This document shows positions 1 to 13,065 of a stretch of DNA of 64,000 nucleotides, piece after piece. Within the stretch, counting starts at the first letter, position 1. The number at the start of each line of letters is the position of its first letter. The stretch comes from Mya arenaria. Taxonomy: Eukaryota; Mollusca; Bivalvia; Myida; Myidae. The translations under genes were made by a program, and so were the position numbers. The stretch is taken from contig NC_069135.1 in assembly GCF_026914265.1 (NCBI RefSeq), positions 6,713,001 through 6,777,000 on the forward strand, in the 5' to 3' direction. Below the pieces are notes generated by a model that did no database searches, had not been told where the DNA came from, and saw nothing but the letters and a program-made list of their open reading frames with translations.

Positions 1-164
1 CTTAGTCTGATAAATCTTGACAAGTTTAAGTTAAAAGTAGATATTGCCCAATGATAAAATATTTTTGTGTAAATACAATATTTTGATCAGTTCATTGACT
101 GGCTGCAAATTAACCTTTCATTATCAATACAACAATAATCTCATTTATGTCATTATTTACACAG

Positions 165-3100
165 TTTGATAGATGAAGGAGGTGACTGGGATAGACGTAA
201 TCGGCTTAAGGTTTACCGCGGAGTCTACTGTATGTCCATCAGGGACTTCAAACAAGCAGCCACTCTTTTCCTCGACACAGTCGCTACATTCACATCTTAT
301 GAGCTGATGGATTATCAGACATTCGTCACCTATACAGTACTCAGCAGCGTCATTGCTCTAGAGAGACCAAAACTTAGGGAAAAGGTAAGCTTTGAAATGG
401 CTAACTTTGTATGATTGACTCCTCAATATTTATTGTTCTGTTTGTGGTATTACAAAACGCTAGTTTGATATAAGTGTCTGTGTTAAATGATACATATTTA
501 TTACTCAGGTCAATTCTTTTCAAGAATGTGTTCTATTATTAAAGGAATGGATTTCATGATTGATGTCATTATCTTAGTTTGAAATCAGATGGGCTGGTTA
601 AAGTGCGTGAAGTCTGACTCCATATTAGTCAATGCATTCTTTGACCAGCTCAAATGCTTTCGTATATCCCTGTAAATGACATCAATCACGCAATTCATTA
701 CTGATATTTACACCAAAAGTTCATTATTTCATTAATGAATGTTTAAATTGTAAAAAAGTACTTAATTTCATTTTTTCTTTCTCACCCATTCTATAAATGG
801 AATGACCTGACTTAACCAGAAACAGTTGATCATATGACGTCATAATAACGCAGGATTTTTTTTTCCATGTAAAACATAAAATTGATACACTTATTATAAC
901 AATACATTTTACAAATCATAAATTAACACTTTTCAATAAGTTGTTTAAAAAAATTCAAGGCCTGCTTACACGTTACAAACAAAAACAAGATAAACAATTT
1001 TCAATTTATATTATTATGCAACAAATCGCAATCCCAACATTTCTGAAAATCTTGCGTTCATCGGAAAATATTCCCTATTGCCAAAAGGCCATGCATTTAA
1101 GAAAGTTGAGGTGTTAATATAAATAGGTATGCATACATGTATAGTTTCTTTTTCAAAGACCATAATAACATCTTATCAGTTTATTTTGCATGTTTTTTAT
1201 ATCTCTATTTATTGACTGTTTGTGTAAAATTCAGGTTGTAAAAGGTTCAGAGATCTTGGAGGTGTTACACAGTCTGCCAAAGGTGCGGACCTACCTTTTC
1301 TCTCTGTATGACACGCATTACGGAGATTTCTTCAGATCACTAGGTAGGTCACACTCACTGTTTTTGTTTCAGTAGCAAGGTTGTTCACAGAGTAAAATAA
1401 TGGCTAGATTTTCATTGAATTTCATTTATTTACACAGAAACAGCAACAGAATGGGGAGTGGGGGGGGGGGTAAAGAATTTGCATATTATTCCTTGGAATA
1501 CAATGTATGTTATGAATTTAAAGTTAGAATCAATTTCAAGTAAATCCAATTTGGATACAGGATAATGTATACAAACTTTATTAATATAACAATAGCATTT
1601 CACTGTTCTGCAATGAACAATGTACATTTTTAGAAATACAGCTGTACTTTATAGATGCATGCAAAATTGTGATTAAAAAAATAACTGTGAAAGTATGCAA
1701 TTAAATTAAACTAACCGGTTTGTGAGTAAGTTTTATCATAGTGATGTAGTCTACAAATGTGAACGTATTCGGGGGTTTTCTTGTTAAGTTTTAGCATTTC
1801 TTGAATACCTGCTACCTTTACTCTTTGTGAGAGATGCAAAACATATATTTATTTATTTTTTTTCACAGCTGAGGTAGAAGAACTTATGAAGTTTGACCGT
1901 TACATGAACCCCCACTACCGTTATTATGTGCGGGAGATGAGGATTGTTGCCTATAACCAGCTTCTGGAGTCCTATCGCAGTCTCACACTTGAATACATGG
2001 CCAACGCATTCGGAGTCACAGTTGGATTCGTAGACCAGTGAGTTTGAGATAATTAATAATATATTATAACAATGTATCTTTGTATATTAAATTTCTCAGG
2101 TTTATAAACCTGACAGCTTGTAGTTTTTATAAAAGTGTAAAATCATGTCTTCCTTTTGGCAGTGTGGGCCCAGCTAGTTTTGGCCAAAGATAAATTCAAT
2201 TAAATGATTAAAGCTATTGAATTATGCTGTAATCTATTAAAATTTGATCATAGATCCGGTCATTAAAATTAGACTTTTGAATGAATAAGCCCAATTTTTT
2301 TCAATTGTGCTTGGCATCAAAACATTACATTGTGACCTGCTATATTAAATTCGACATTTTCAGCAAGTCTGGAAAGCATTTTATCTGTGCATGTCTGGCA
2401 GGCTTGAACACTAGATCAGTTGAGAAATAGCTATGTAAACCAGCGTTTGTGTTATGTGATAAGTTAAAGAATATCATTGAGGTTATTTCTAGTTTCATAC
2501 TGGTTTTGTCAGTTTTCTTGTTTGATCTATGTATGGTTAATAATGGACACTTACAAGTGCATTGGATTTAAAAGAAGCATTATTGATTTACATATTTTAA
2601 ATGTGTAGGCAGAATAAACCCTTAATGACTATCTTTTTCAGGGAGTTGTCACGATTTATAGCTGCGGGCAGGCTGCACTGTAAGATAGACAAGGTCGGGG
2701 GCATTGTGGAAACAAACAGACCGGACAGTAAAAACTGGCAGTACCAGGTATGGAACACAAATAGAGGAGAGATGTTAGCTTCTTAATTATGTACATGTAT
2801 TCTTGAGATCATCCAGTACTGATGCAGTATGGGGGGGCTTTGAGAAATTGTCCCTAATCATGTTCATGACTATTAATTTGTGTGTACAGTGAAGTAGTAC
2901 AAAGAACAATCTTTAATTGTGTTTTCATTGAGAATGTGTCGATATGAGGGGAAACCAATATATAAACCATTTATTTTGCTTTTCCATTTACAAGGAAACC
3001 ATTGTAACAGCCCTTTTAGCTCGACTATTCGAAGAATAAGGAGAGCTATACTACTCGCCCAAGCGTCGGTGGCAGAGTTGGCGTCACACCTTGGTTAAGG

Positions 3101-4374
3101 TTTTGCATGTAAGCATCTTTAAGTCAATATCTCAGCAAATACATCATGTATTGCATTGAAACTTTAGAGATGTTTTCCCAACTATCTTACCTCATCCAAC
3201 CTTCCTAATTAACCAAGTTATATAACTCCAGTGTGCATTTAATGCAAATAATAACCCTTTATTATTCGACTTAGAAAATCTGGTTAAGGTTTTGCATGTA
3301 AGCACACATAGGTTAATATCTCAGCAACTAATTGATGTATTGCATTGAGACTTTACACAATGGTACTCAACCATCCAACTTGCTTAATTAACAAAGTTAG
3401 ATAACTCTAGTTTGCATTTAATGCAAAATAATTTCCCTCTATTATTAGACTTCAAAATTTTGGTTAAGGTTTTACATGTAACCACATTAAAGTCAACATC
3501 TCAGCAAATACATCATTTATTGCATTGAAACTTTAGATTTGTATTCCCAACTATCTAACCTACTAAATTAATGAAGTAAGATAACACTTTTTTGAATATA
3601 ATGCAAATTATGGGCCTTTATTATTTGACTTAGAAATTCTGTTTAAGGTTTTGCATGTAAGCACACATAGGTTAATATCTCAGCAACTACTTGATGTATT
3701 GCATTGAAATTTTATACAATGGTATTGAACCATCCAATTTACTTCAATAAACCAAGTAAGATAACTCTAGTTTGCATTAAAGTCAAATTATGGCCCTTTT
3801 TTATTCGACATAGAAATTCGAATACATCATGTATTGCATTGAAACTTTATACACAGGCTCCCAACCATTCAACCTTCTTTATTAATCAGGAAAGATAACT
3901 CTATCTTTTATGTTATATCATTTTTGCGCCTTTATTATGCGACTTAGAAATTCTGGTCAAGGTTTTGCATGTTAGCACACATAGGTTAATATCTCAGCAA
4001 CTACTTCATGTATTGCATTGAGACTTTATACAATGGTACTAAACCACCCAACCTACTTGAATACCAAGTTAGGTGACTGTTTTTTGCAAATAATGGCCCT
4101 TTATTATAAGACGTGATCCATGTTTCGCCAAAACTTTTTAATCCTTTCACTGAATAGCGGCATAATAGTCGAGCACGCTGTCTTTGTGACAGCTCTTGTT
4201 TATGTTCAAGTGAATTCACAGCTACATAACATAGACATTTGCATGTTGTGAGATATGTATGTATCAAGTCTTAGAAACAAAGTGTGAATATTTTATTTTT
4301 TTCAGGAAACCATCAAGAAGGGAGATATATTACTCAACAGAGTGCAGAAATTGAGCCGAGTCATCAACATATAG
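165..4374 (+). CDS. PSMD6: 26S proteasome non-ATPase regulatory subunit 6 (Rpn7), C-terminal five exons
   Basis: PSMD6/Rpn7 is a PCI-domain subunit of the 19S lid of the 26S proteasome. Five exons are readable with consensus splice sites and matching phases: 165-384, 1235-1343, 1869-2037, 2642-2747 and 4306-4374 (stop TAG at 4372). Together they give about 223 residues. Diagnostic stretches are [69 protein letters not shown] and the C-terminus [18 protein letters not shown]. These match the conserved half of animal PSMD6, including the PCI winged-helix region. The family is about 390 residues long, so the N-terminal exons lie upstream of the window. No frameshift or stop is seen in the readable exons. 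The last intron (2748-4305) carries a large interspersed repeat. Confidence 0.96.
545..705. repeat. Degraded fold-back sequence in PSMD6 intron
   Basis: The arms tgattgatgtcatt (about 557) and aatgacatcaatca (about 675) are inverted. Inside them gctggttaaag and ctttgaccagc are also roughly inverted. This looks like an old MITE-type palindrome. No clear target duplication is seen. Confidence 0.45.
3016..4203 (-). repeat. Interspersed repeat family B (gtcgagc-type), reverse orientation, with internal tandem units
   Basis: The left edge reads tagctcgactattcg and the right edge aatagtcgagcacgctgtc followed by tgacagctcttgttt. The same edges, in the other orientation, bound the repeat at 34115-34913. 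Internally a unit of about 170-200 bp recurs, marked by gttaaggttttgcatgtaag, atctcagcaa and tgtattgcattga. It is noncoding and lies wholly in the last PSMD6 intron. Confidence 0.75.
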
Positions 4375-4929
4375 GGACATATAGAGACATTGGGCTTCCC
4401 TAGACATCTAACAGTGTTCATTTATTCATATACGTGCAAGCATTGTAACTGCCGCATACAAGATTTTTCACAGTGGAACTACAGTGGGAGTGGATATTTT
4501 CAGTAAAGAAAGTGCTAAAAAACTATCTGATTCATATTTCTTTTGAACTTTTCTAAGAATTTAAAGATACTTAAAAGTGAATGTTGACTATTCAGTATCA
4601 AAGTATTACATACATGTTTGTGTCCAATTGCTAGATACACATTAAATGTTGCAATATCTACAATACATGAAATGTTTGTAACATATTTAAAGATTCCAAG
4701 CATTAAAAGACAGGAAATGTTTATGATTTCTTTTTTTTCTTTTTCTTTTTTTAAATCTTTGAATTTTAAGAAGTACTTATACAGTCGGATGTCAATATTA
4801 CACAGCATGTTGAAACCCTGAAAGGTTCAATCAACAGTTTTGTTAGACTATAAGAGAAGGGTAGGAAGTTGGTTGCACAAGACAATGAGTTGGCTTTTCT
4901 TTTCATTTAAAACTAAAGTTTTGATCTTC
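4375..4929 (+). other. PSMD6 3' UTR and flank, no other gene seen
   Basis: This AT-rich sequence follows the PSMD6 stop. It has no convincing reading frame and no unambiguous AATAAA was located. The 60-100 codon open frames here on both strands lack recognisable domains. Confidence 0.4.
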
Positions 4930-6000
4930 ACCACGGTGAACTTCATTCAATGTTTGAATCTTGTCCAAAAGTCATAAAGTACTACAACTTGTTCATTCAT
5001 CATAAATTTTTAAACCATATCTGTCATTCAATGTCACACCTTGTCCAACCATTATACAATGTTCTATCTTTTCCAACCAATTCTCAACGTTTAACCTCTT
5101 CCACCAGACATTCAAGGTTACACCTTGTCCATTCGTCATTCTATGTTAATACTTGTCCATCCATCATTAACAGGTAACATGGCGTCCACCTGACCTTCAA
5201 TACCAGACATTCAATGTGAATGCTTGTCTATCCATCATTAAATGTAACATATCATCCACCCGACATTCAATGTGAATGCTTGTCTATCCATCATTAAATG
5301 TAACACATCATCCACCTGACATTCAATGTTAATTATTGTCCAGCCATCATTCAATGTAACACATCATTCACCCGACATTCAATGTTAAATCTTGTCCAGC
5401 CAACATTCAATGTAACGCATCATCTACCCGACATTCAATGCTAATTCTTGTCCAGCCATCATTCAATGTAACACATCATCCTCCGACATTCAATGCTTAT
5501 TATTGTCCAGCCATCATTCAATGTAACACATCATCCACCCGACATTCAATGATAATTCTTGTCCAGCCATCATTAAATGTAACACGTTGTCAACCCATTA
5601 TTGAATAATACACTTTGTCCTGTCCAATTCTCGTTACTTTGTTTAACTGTCATTCAATGTTACATCTTGTCCAACCATTATTAATTTTAATGTTTAAACT
5701 TTTTCATTCATTATTGAATGCTGAACCTTAACCAACAATCACTCAATGTAACACCTTTTCCATCTCTCATTCAGTGTAAAACCTTTAACCATCATTCAAT
5801 GTGACACCTTGTCTATCTCTCATTCAATGTAAAACCTTGATCAACCATCATTCAATGTAACTCCTTGTCCATCTCTTTCAATTTTTAACCTTTTTAATTC
5901 AATATTCAATGTAACACCTTGTCTATCTCTCATTCAATGTAAAACCTTGATCAACCATCAATCAATGTAACACCTTGTCTATCTCTCATTCAATTTTTAA
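4930..6000. repeat. 56-bp minisatellite built from a ~28-bp half unit
   Basis: The marker gacattcaatg recurs at 5206, 5262, 5318, 5374, 5430, 5485 and 5541, a period of 56 bp (once 55). Each unit pairs a gacattcaatg half with a catcattcaatgtaacac half. The edges (4930-5200 and 5600-6000) hold more diverged half units such as attcaatgtaacaccttgtc. It lies downstream of PSMD6. Confidence 0.85.
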
Positions 6001-6514
6001 AGCATCGTGAGACACTTGCTTCTACACAGACACTTCCAGTACAAATATTGTGCTACACAAAAACTAGGCTTTATGCCTGATATAACGCTTGATAAATATG
6101 GACTTTCACCTTATATTTAAACCTAATCAAAGCGTCATTCCCAAACAAGTACTTCTGGAAACGTGTCTGTCTACAACCACGAAGTGAATGCATGGAAAGC
6201 GAGAATGGACACACATGAATCTAACCAAGGTTGCTGAATTGCCAGTCCATGGCAATGGTAGTCATTCCAACTACCAACCTGGATGAATACTTAAAATAAC
6301 TAATATATAAATATTGTCTTGTTCAGAAGGTCCAAAATGACCTTATTGAAAATATGTGGGTGCTTTGTTTTTGATTTTCAAGTTTTGTTGTTAACTAGTC
6401 TTGGTCCAAAAAAACATCTTGATTTAAAAGTAAGTGAAAACTGTACAGATAATACGCACACAGCAACTTTAACATATTCATGCCTGGTAAATTAATTTTT
6501 ATTATTACCTGTAG
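6001..6514. other. Intergenic or intron sequence, no gene seen
   Basis: No conserved frame is visible. If the integrase-core gene has upstream exons they should lie here or further up, but none is recognisable. Confidence 0.35.
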
Positions 6515-9500
6515 GTCACCGAGTGCAGGAAAAACAAGTGAGAGATGCCCTCAAATATTGTGATCCACAAGGTGTTCTGTTCAGGAGGTTGTTATTGTCA
6601 GCCTGTAGAGTGCAACGTAGAGTATACAATGTGCGTGCACCATTAGCATTGTGGCACATTAATGGAAATCATAAATTGATCAGGTATGATTTCCAGAAAT
6701 GTTGAAGTGTTCCAGCCATTGAAATATGACTTTTGGACGAACAAGCCCAAATTCTTATACTATTGCTTTGTTAAACAAGGCCTGCTATATAAGATTCAAA
6801 ATTTTAACAAGCCCAGAATACGTTTTACCAGTGCAGGGCTTGCAGACTTGTGTTAACTTTGACCACTGAGTATTCCAATACTTACAGATTCATTTTTGCC
6901 TTAATCAAAAATGATACAGACATGTCTGTTCATATTCAAATTTGTGTTGCCCTAGTCATTTAACCCTGGGGAATGCTGTTAAGGTATTGATGCTGTGCAC
7001 CATGGGGATCTTTAGAGGATTTAGTTATGAAATACAAAATGTAAAAGCAGATTTATGGAGAATGGGCATAACGCAGCATGTCAGAACGTCGGTTTCCTAC
7101 ATGCACTCAGTTGTTGTTTTCATCTAGATATATTATGGTCATATGACTGCAAATTGTGACCTTAACATTTAGCCGTATATATTTAAGAAATATAACTGAC
7201 CACTGAGGGCCATATGACATTATAAGGACCGGCCAGTCAGCCAACGAACGTGTATATGGACCGAGGCGTTAGCCTTCATATGGCCCGAAATGGTGTGTTA
7301 TATTTCTTATAATTATTATACCGAACACTTTTTTACCATTTAATAATTTTAAAGCGCCTTTGATGTGTTTTATTGAACAAATCTAAGAATGTTAAATTGC
7401 AAAAAAAATGTCCGGTTTTATGACGTCAGCGGTCCATATTATATGACGTCATCGGTCTATATTATATTTTGGCAAGGTCCGGACCGGCCAAAAACATGAT
7501 ATGGACCGCTGACGTCATAAAAACTTGATTTTTATTAAAATACATTGATATACGGATTGATCAACTTTATATACGCAAAGAAGGGACACATTTAAGTAAG
7601 GTATAATATATGTATATATATGGTGATCACTTGTGGCAAGTTATTTTAAAATCCTTTTAAGTGGTTCATGAGATATGGAGTGGACAAGAAATGGAGTCAG
7701 CATGTCTCCACAAACTTGGTTGAGACATAATGACACTTGTCATGGCACTTTTCATTAGGATACATATATGTATATTGTCACATGTTTTAAGAGAAACATC
7801 ACACAATTGTTGATGGTTGCTTTTAAAATAGCAATAATATTCAACAGTATAGCAGGTATACCGCAATAAAATATTTTATACTGTGATTTTGTTTATTTCT
7901 AAAATCAATAGGATTGCTGATATCATGAAGGCAGATTATTTTTACTAAAAATAATCAATTTTCATTAAAAAATCCAGTTGTTGAACAATAGTGTATGCAG
8001 TTACTTCAGTTTAAGGGATCTTCTGTATTGCCACTTCCATACTTATTTGTTCATTTACCCTTTGTAGAAATGAGAACAGCATAATGTTTTTCAGATGGAG
8101 ATTCGTGATTCATGGTGGAATTGACGGGTATTCTAGACTGCCAGTTTCCTTGAAAGTAAACACTAACAACAGTGCAGTGAGTGTCCTTAGTGCCTTTACA
8201 GAAGCTACACAGCTGTATGGAATGCCAGAGAGAGTTCGGTCTGACAAAGGAGGAGAGAATGTTTTGGTTGCAGAATACATGGTTCAACATAATGGCACAA
8301 GGTCTTTTATAACCAGACGCAGTGTACATAATCAAAGGTAATCATCTCTGTGGAAAGCCTTTTCTTGGCTGTACATGTATCTTAAACATGCATTGTAGAA
8401 TTTCCAAAAACCTTGGAAGGTTCACCATGATAAGGCGGCATGGGGCAGGCTTTGTGCTTGAGTGCACCCATCAGGACCTAGTCTATCCAGTCAATTATTT
8501 TTGATAGTGCAGGTTTCACCTTAACATTGCAATCCTTAACAAAAAGACAGTGGAAAGGTCAAGTGCACTGTCTCTGTGACAACTCTTAAATAGATTAAAC
8601 TAAAACAGTGTTTAGTGTAAATTTAGATGTGCCTTTTTGTGTTGCACCTTACTCAAATGAGTTAGCCTAATCATGAAAGATTACAGGAATTATGTAATTA
8701 AAGAACGCTTGCATCCAGGAACGTCATACTTGGTATGCAAGTTGGTCATGACCAGTAGATGACCCCTATTGATATTGTGATCAGTTCATCAGTCAGTCTG
8801 TCAGTCTGTATGTCACACTTCATTTCCACTCAATAAATAATGCTTGCACCCAGGAACTTTATATTTGGTATGCTTTTTGGTTATGACTCGTAGATGACCC
8901 AAATTGATTTTGAGATCAGAAGGTAAAGGTTGCCGTGACAATAGGGGAGACTAGCGCTATTTCAAAAAAGCAATCTCTAGTGTTTATTAGTATGCCTTGT
9001 TAGCACATGATGTTTGCTTGCAACTGTGTGCATTTATTTCACTGAAAAAAATGTGTATACATTTTTCTTCATTCATTTTCAGATCCCAAAAAATGTTACT
9101 ATCATTGTATTGGTTAAGGTTTTTTTAAGAATTGAGAGACTATGGCGGGAAGTCTGGACTGGTTGCAATGCCTTGTACTATGGACTCTTCTTCTCGATGG
9201 AGGATGATGGTATTCTGGATGTCACCAATGAGAGGCACATGCTAGCACTGCATCTTGTGTTCAAGCCCAGGATACAGCAACACCTGGATAACTTTAGAGA
9301 AGCTATTTCTCACAGGCCATTTAGAACAGAACGAAATAAAAGCCCACTACAACTTTGGATAAGTGGTCAAATGCTGGATCCTAAATGGAATCCAAATAGT
9401 GAGGTATAACAAAAGTAACAAGATTACCTTTATTTATACGATTCAATAAATACATAAATACCAATTGGCATGTAGGTTTAACTAACAATGCAATAGGTTA

Positions 9501-10372
9501 TAAGTATATCGAAGAATCCAAAGAAATTTCACATGTATGATGAGTGTAGGATACAGAGCATTACCATCACATCACATGACACCAATCACTTTGTGAAAAG
9601 GTCAAGATCATTTGATACAATACATTTTTTTCAAATTATACCATTTCTTCTTAATGTTAGCATTTCTGAGAAATCTTTATTGTTTTGGTGTAATGTGATG
9701 CCTACACTTCTTACAACACAAATGATGTAAAGAAATTACTTTCCAGGGTATGGAAAAATGCTGATTAGAATTTGAACATAAGGAGTACCTAAATTTCTAA
9801 TAACCATCTATTTGTTCAAAATAAAGATTTATGGACATTATGTCATGGAAAAAGATATGTTATCAGCGAAAACAGTTTATTTATTATACATTTTATCCCA
9901 ATCCAATTTACCTTGATTAAAAAAATCAAGTTCTTAAACATTGTTTTGCACAAGTATCATACATATTAGGTTCATTTTTCTGTCATTTGTCACTCTTGCC
10001 AGAACTTCTCAGATTTACAAACCCTTCCTATGATGATATATCTTATTATGTAGACGACCTTTTTTGGTTTGGGCGTCTAAGTTCGAGATTGAACCGGATC
10101 ATGAAATATGCACAATATCTATTTGTCTTTATACTTTACATAATTTTTCTTATTGTTCTTTTGTTGTTTAGGATGAGCTTCAAACCTTTGGCATGGAATT
10201 TGGTGACCTCATTCCTGATGAAGATAATGTTCCCGAAGCTGTGGTTGTTCCCGAAAATGAAGAGAATGTGGATCCTCATGTGCTTGACAATATACAAGAG
10301 ATTCTTGACAGGAGGTCATTGAATAATGGTATTGACATTGATCAGGAAGTGTTATCAATTATTAATCATTAG
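6515..10372 (+). CDS. Integrase-core (DDE/rve-type) domain protein, four exons, 5' incomplete
   Basis: Four exons join in phase: 6515-6683, 8095-8337, 9130-9403 and 10172-10372 (TAG at 10370). The product resembles the transposon-derived integrase-core proteins common in fish and invertebrates. Readable motifs in order are RRVYNVRAPLALWHINGNHKLIR, RFVIHGGIDGYSR, VRSDKGGENVLV, SVHNQRIERLWREVWTG and RTERNKSPLQLWISG, followed by an acidic tail ending LSIINH. Aligned by eye with retroviral-type integrases, D of SDKGG and E of RIERLW are the second and third catalytic acids; the first (usually WHIDGNHK) is Asn here. Exon 3 begins at a TTTTAAG acceptor at 9129. AATAAA signals at 10507 and 10529 follow the stop. 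The usual N-terminal region is missing, so the gene is either partial or has undetected exons. Confidence 0.85.
7189..7310. repeat. Fold-back MITE-like sequence in integrase-gene intron
   Basis: Inverted arms aagaaatataac and gttatatttctt enclose a second inverted pair, gggccatatg and catatggccc, around a short GC-rich centre. This is typical of a small palindromic MITE. Confidence 0.5.
7416..7522. repeat. 24-bp perfect inverted repeat carrying TGACGTCA (CRE-like) palindromes
   Basis: The arm at 7416-7439 (key part tgacgtcagcggtccatat) is the exact reverse complement of 7499-7522. A third tgacgtca lies between them at 7444. It may be the right part of the same mobile unit as 7189-7310. CRE-binding function is only suggested by the motif. 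Confidence 0.6.
8557..8960. repeat. Interspersed repeat in integrase-gene intron
   Basis: Two partly similar subunits occur (gcttgcatccaggaacgtcatacttggtatgc-type and gcttgcacccaggaactttatatttggtatgc-type), each followed by tagatgaccc. The block begins near gtgcactgtctctgtgaca, which resembles the gagctgtcac repeat edges elsewhere in the window. Confidence 0.55.
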
Positions 10373-10506
10373 AAAGAATTGCAGTTATTATCTACTGTAC
10401 TGTGTCATCAGTTGAAACTACCAGGATTTGTGTATTCAATTATATTATTAGCTCTACTTTCCAAAGACCAGAAGAGCTTACAAGATTGTGCAGTGTACAT
10501 CAACAC

Positions 10507-10534
10507 AATAAAATTTTGGTTGTATCTCAATAAA
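10507..10534 (+). promoter_or_regulatory. Polyadenylation signals (two AATAAA)
   Basis: AATAAA occurs at 10507-10512 and 10529-10534, about 135-160 bases after the integrase-core stop. This is a plausible 3' end for that transcript. Confidence 0.5.
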
Positions 10535-10948
10535 ATTATGCAGTCATTAGATTTACATAAAAGCTTGGTTTCTTTCTTGACCAACCAGTTCTGTTCATGA
10601 AGTATGGGCCCTTTAAATGTTGAAAGTGGCTATTTAACATGAGACCCTTTAATTCTTAGAAAATGCACATGTAGTGTTATGTGTGTAATGTGTGTTATTG
10701 CACATTTTAATTCCTATCCATCTTCAGCAGTAAACAAGGTTCACTGATTGTTCTTCAAGTACATTGCCATTCACCTGTATATACACCAACTTGTGATGCA
10801 TTCAGGCAAAATATTCAAAAACCATTCCAGGGGTTGTTGTTGACAGTTAACAATGAAGTTGGTTAACAGCACAAAATGTGCAGACAACCCTGGTTTCGTT
10901 TTTTTAGTCTGACATGAAACACTAACACAAATAGAAACCATTGAAAAC

Positions 10949-11505
10949 AAGAGGCCCAAAAGGGCCTATGCTCTACTGGCTGGGTTTGTGTGGTCAACAT
11001 CACTGTTTTCGAAAAGAATCAACCCCTTATGGGTATCTGAATACTCAAAACTGAAGTCTGTATCATGTTCGCAAGCATTTATTATACAATAGCATTTTTT
11101 TATACTATCAAGGCCCATAATCTAATCATTTCAAGGCACATAATCTAGGCATGCATTGGCAGATCTAGCTTGTTTTCGAAAGGAACCAAGCTCTAATGGA
11201 TATCCAAATACTGTACAAGTTTCATAAAGATACAATCAAAACTGAAGACTGTATCGTGTTAACGAGCAATTGTTTACAGGATTTGTATACTATCAAGGTC
11301 CATAATCTAGACATGCATGGGCGGATCTGGCTGGTTTTCGAAAGGAACCGAGCTCTAATGGATATGTAGATACTGTACAGGTTTCATCAAGATACAATCA
11401 AAACTTAAGGCTGTATCGTGTTAACATGAATTGTTTACAGACGCACATACTACGTACACAGTACCATCGCATAAGCTCTTCTGGCCTTTGGCCAGTAGAG
11501 CTAAA
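10949..11505. repeat. Interspersed repeat family A (GGCC hairpin ends), complete copy
   Basis: The left end reads agaggcccaaaagggcctat then gctctactgg. The right end reads ctcttctggcctttggcc then agtagagctaaaa. Both ends hold small GGCC hairpins and share the inverted 10-mer gctctactgg/ccagtagagc. Internal units with aaccgagctctaatggatat repeat. Other copies are at 32280-33447, 36124 and 39883. Confidence 0.75.
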
Positions 11506-12084
11506 ATCATATGAGCAAAACATTCATGATATACAAGTCATACATTTCGATTACAAATATTGCCAATACAAACCATTTAACAAGAGGACTATTTGGCCCT
11601 AAAGCATTTATAGCGGAGTCAGCTCAGGGGTGTTGATAACTTTGTTTTCTTTTCATGAAAGACCACAATAAATATTACATACCACAAGATGGTTACATAC
11701 TACAATGTCACTTTAATAGTTGTGCCTTACGGAAATTAAATTTCTTTCTCCCAAGATCATAGATGAATAATAAAGATATAATTATTCCACTTAAAGTGAG
11801 TAAAGTCTAATCTGCATCCACCTGCACATTGTTTTTAGTTAGTGAATGATTTGTCATTTATTGCAGGAATATAACAATTATCCCCACGCTATAATCTTTT
11901 GAAAATCGGTCTCATTATCTTTGTTATTGCCAATGAACTATTTCTATAAAACCAATGTTGGTGTTTTCTAAAAAAAGCGTATCACTGGTAGCTATGGATG
12001 CTCCCCATTCATCCACTTTCTTTGGATACTAGGCAGAAAATTGACCTACAATTGAAATTCTGGTAGAATGTGAATGAGTGTAGC
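11506..12084. other. Noncoding AT-rich sequence
   Basis: No open frame with coding character and no clear repeat edges are visible. Confidence 0.4.
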
Positions 12085-12092
12085 ATTATTAT

Positions 12093-13065
12093 TAGGGATG
12101 CAAACGAATATTCGATCGAACGTTTAATATTCGAATGTCAAAATCGGTATTCGAATTATCGATGCTTTTTGTTTGGTAAGTATAATAATAAACCTTTTTC
12201 CTACAACTGTGATGTTGTATATATTGGCTTGTCTTGTTTTTACAACGATTTGCCCCTAATGCCAGAGGCGGGATGACACTATACACGCGTCATATGTTAA
12301 TTAGGGACACATAGTCGGAGACTATAAACAGTACCCGTAATTTTACAAAAACTGGCTATAAGACAAGTGACATCAAACAACTTTCAATTAGTTTCGGTAA
12401 ATTCTAATGACCATTAATATATAATATACGAAATCGGCAACTAAAGTGGTGTCATGACTGCCAATTTAGCTGTGCAATATTGCTGAAATCGCCTTAATGA
12501 TATGGATGACATGTGCTAGTTATTTGCTGTTTTCCATGTTTCGATATAACGTTCGTGCTTTGAAATGTAACTGTATAGAATAGCAAATTAGGTAATCGTT
12601 GTACAATAGATGAGACAAAATTCAGGGTTATTTTCGTTATATTATTTATCTTATTTCCGAGTAGGTTTGGTTTTTCCATAGTTATATTTAGTAGATGTCA
12701 ATCCCAGAACGAGGCCGCTCGGCCTGTAGAACGACCCGTTTGGTGCATCATGACATTCAACCAGGAATTTACGATCTTCGCCTTTTTCAGTGGAATAGAA
12801 ATTTTCGTTTTAATTTGTTTAAAAGCTATTGCTTTTGTTAGATTTTTTTGTAAATGGGGAATTTCATTGCTAATGTTTGCAAAAATCAGGTCCGTCGCGT
12901 ATACCGACTACGACGAAGAAGGGTTAAAATGCCCCGGCTATTACTAAAGCAAACAATAACAGTAGCTTACTACACTTCTTATACATTCATATTGGTAATC
13001 GAATATTCGATCGAAAGAATTAACGAATATTCGAATATCAATTTTGCCATTCGTTTGCATCCCTA
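12093..13065. mobile_element. Non-autonomous hAT-type DNA transposon, 973 bp
   Basis: Terminal inverted repeats tagggatgcaaacgaat and attcgtttgcatccct-a type bound the element. Beyond them lies the perfect 8-bp target duplication attattat at 12085-12092 and 13066-13073. Sub-terminal inverted motifs rich in gaatattcgatcgaa occur at both ends. An 8-bp duplication and a TAGGG start are hAT hallmarks. No transposase frame is seen, so mobilisation would be in trans. Confidence 0.88.
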
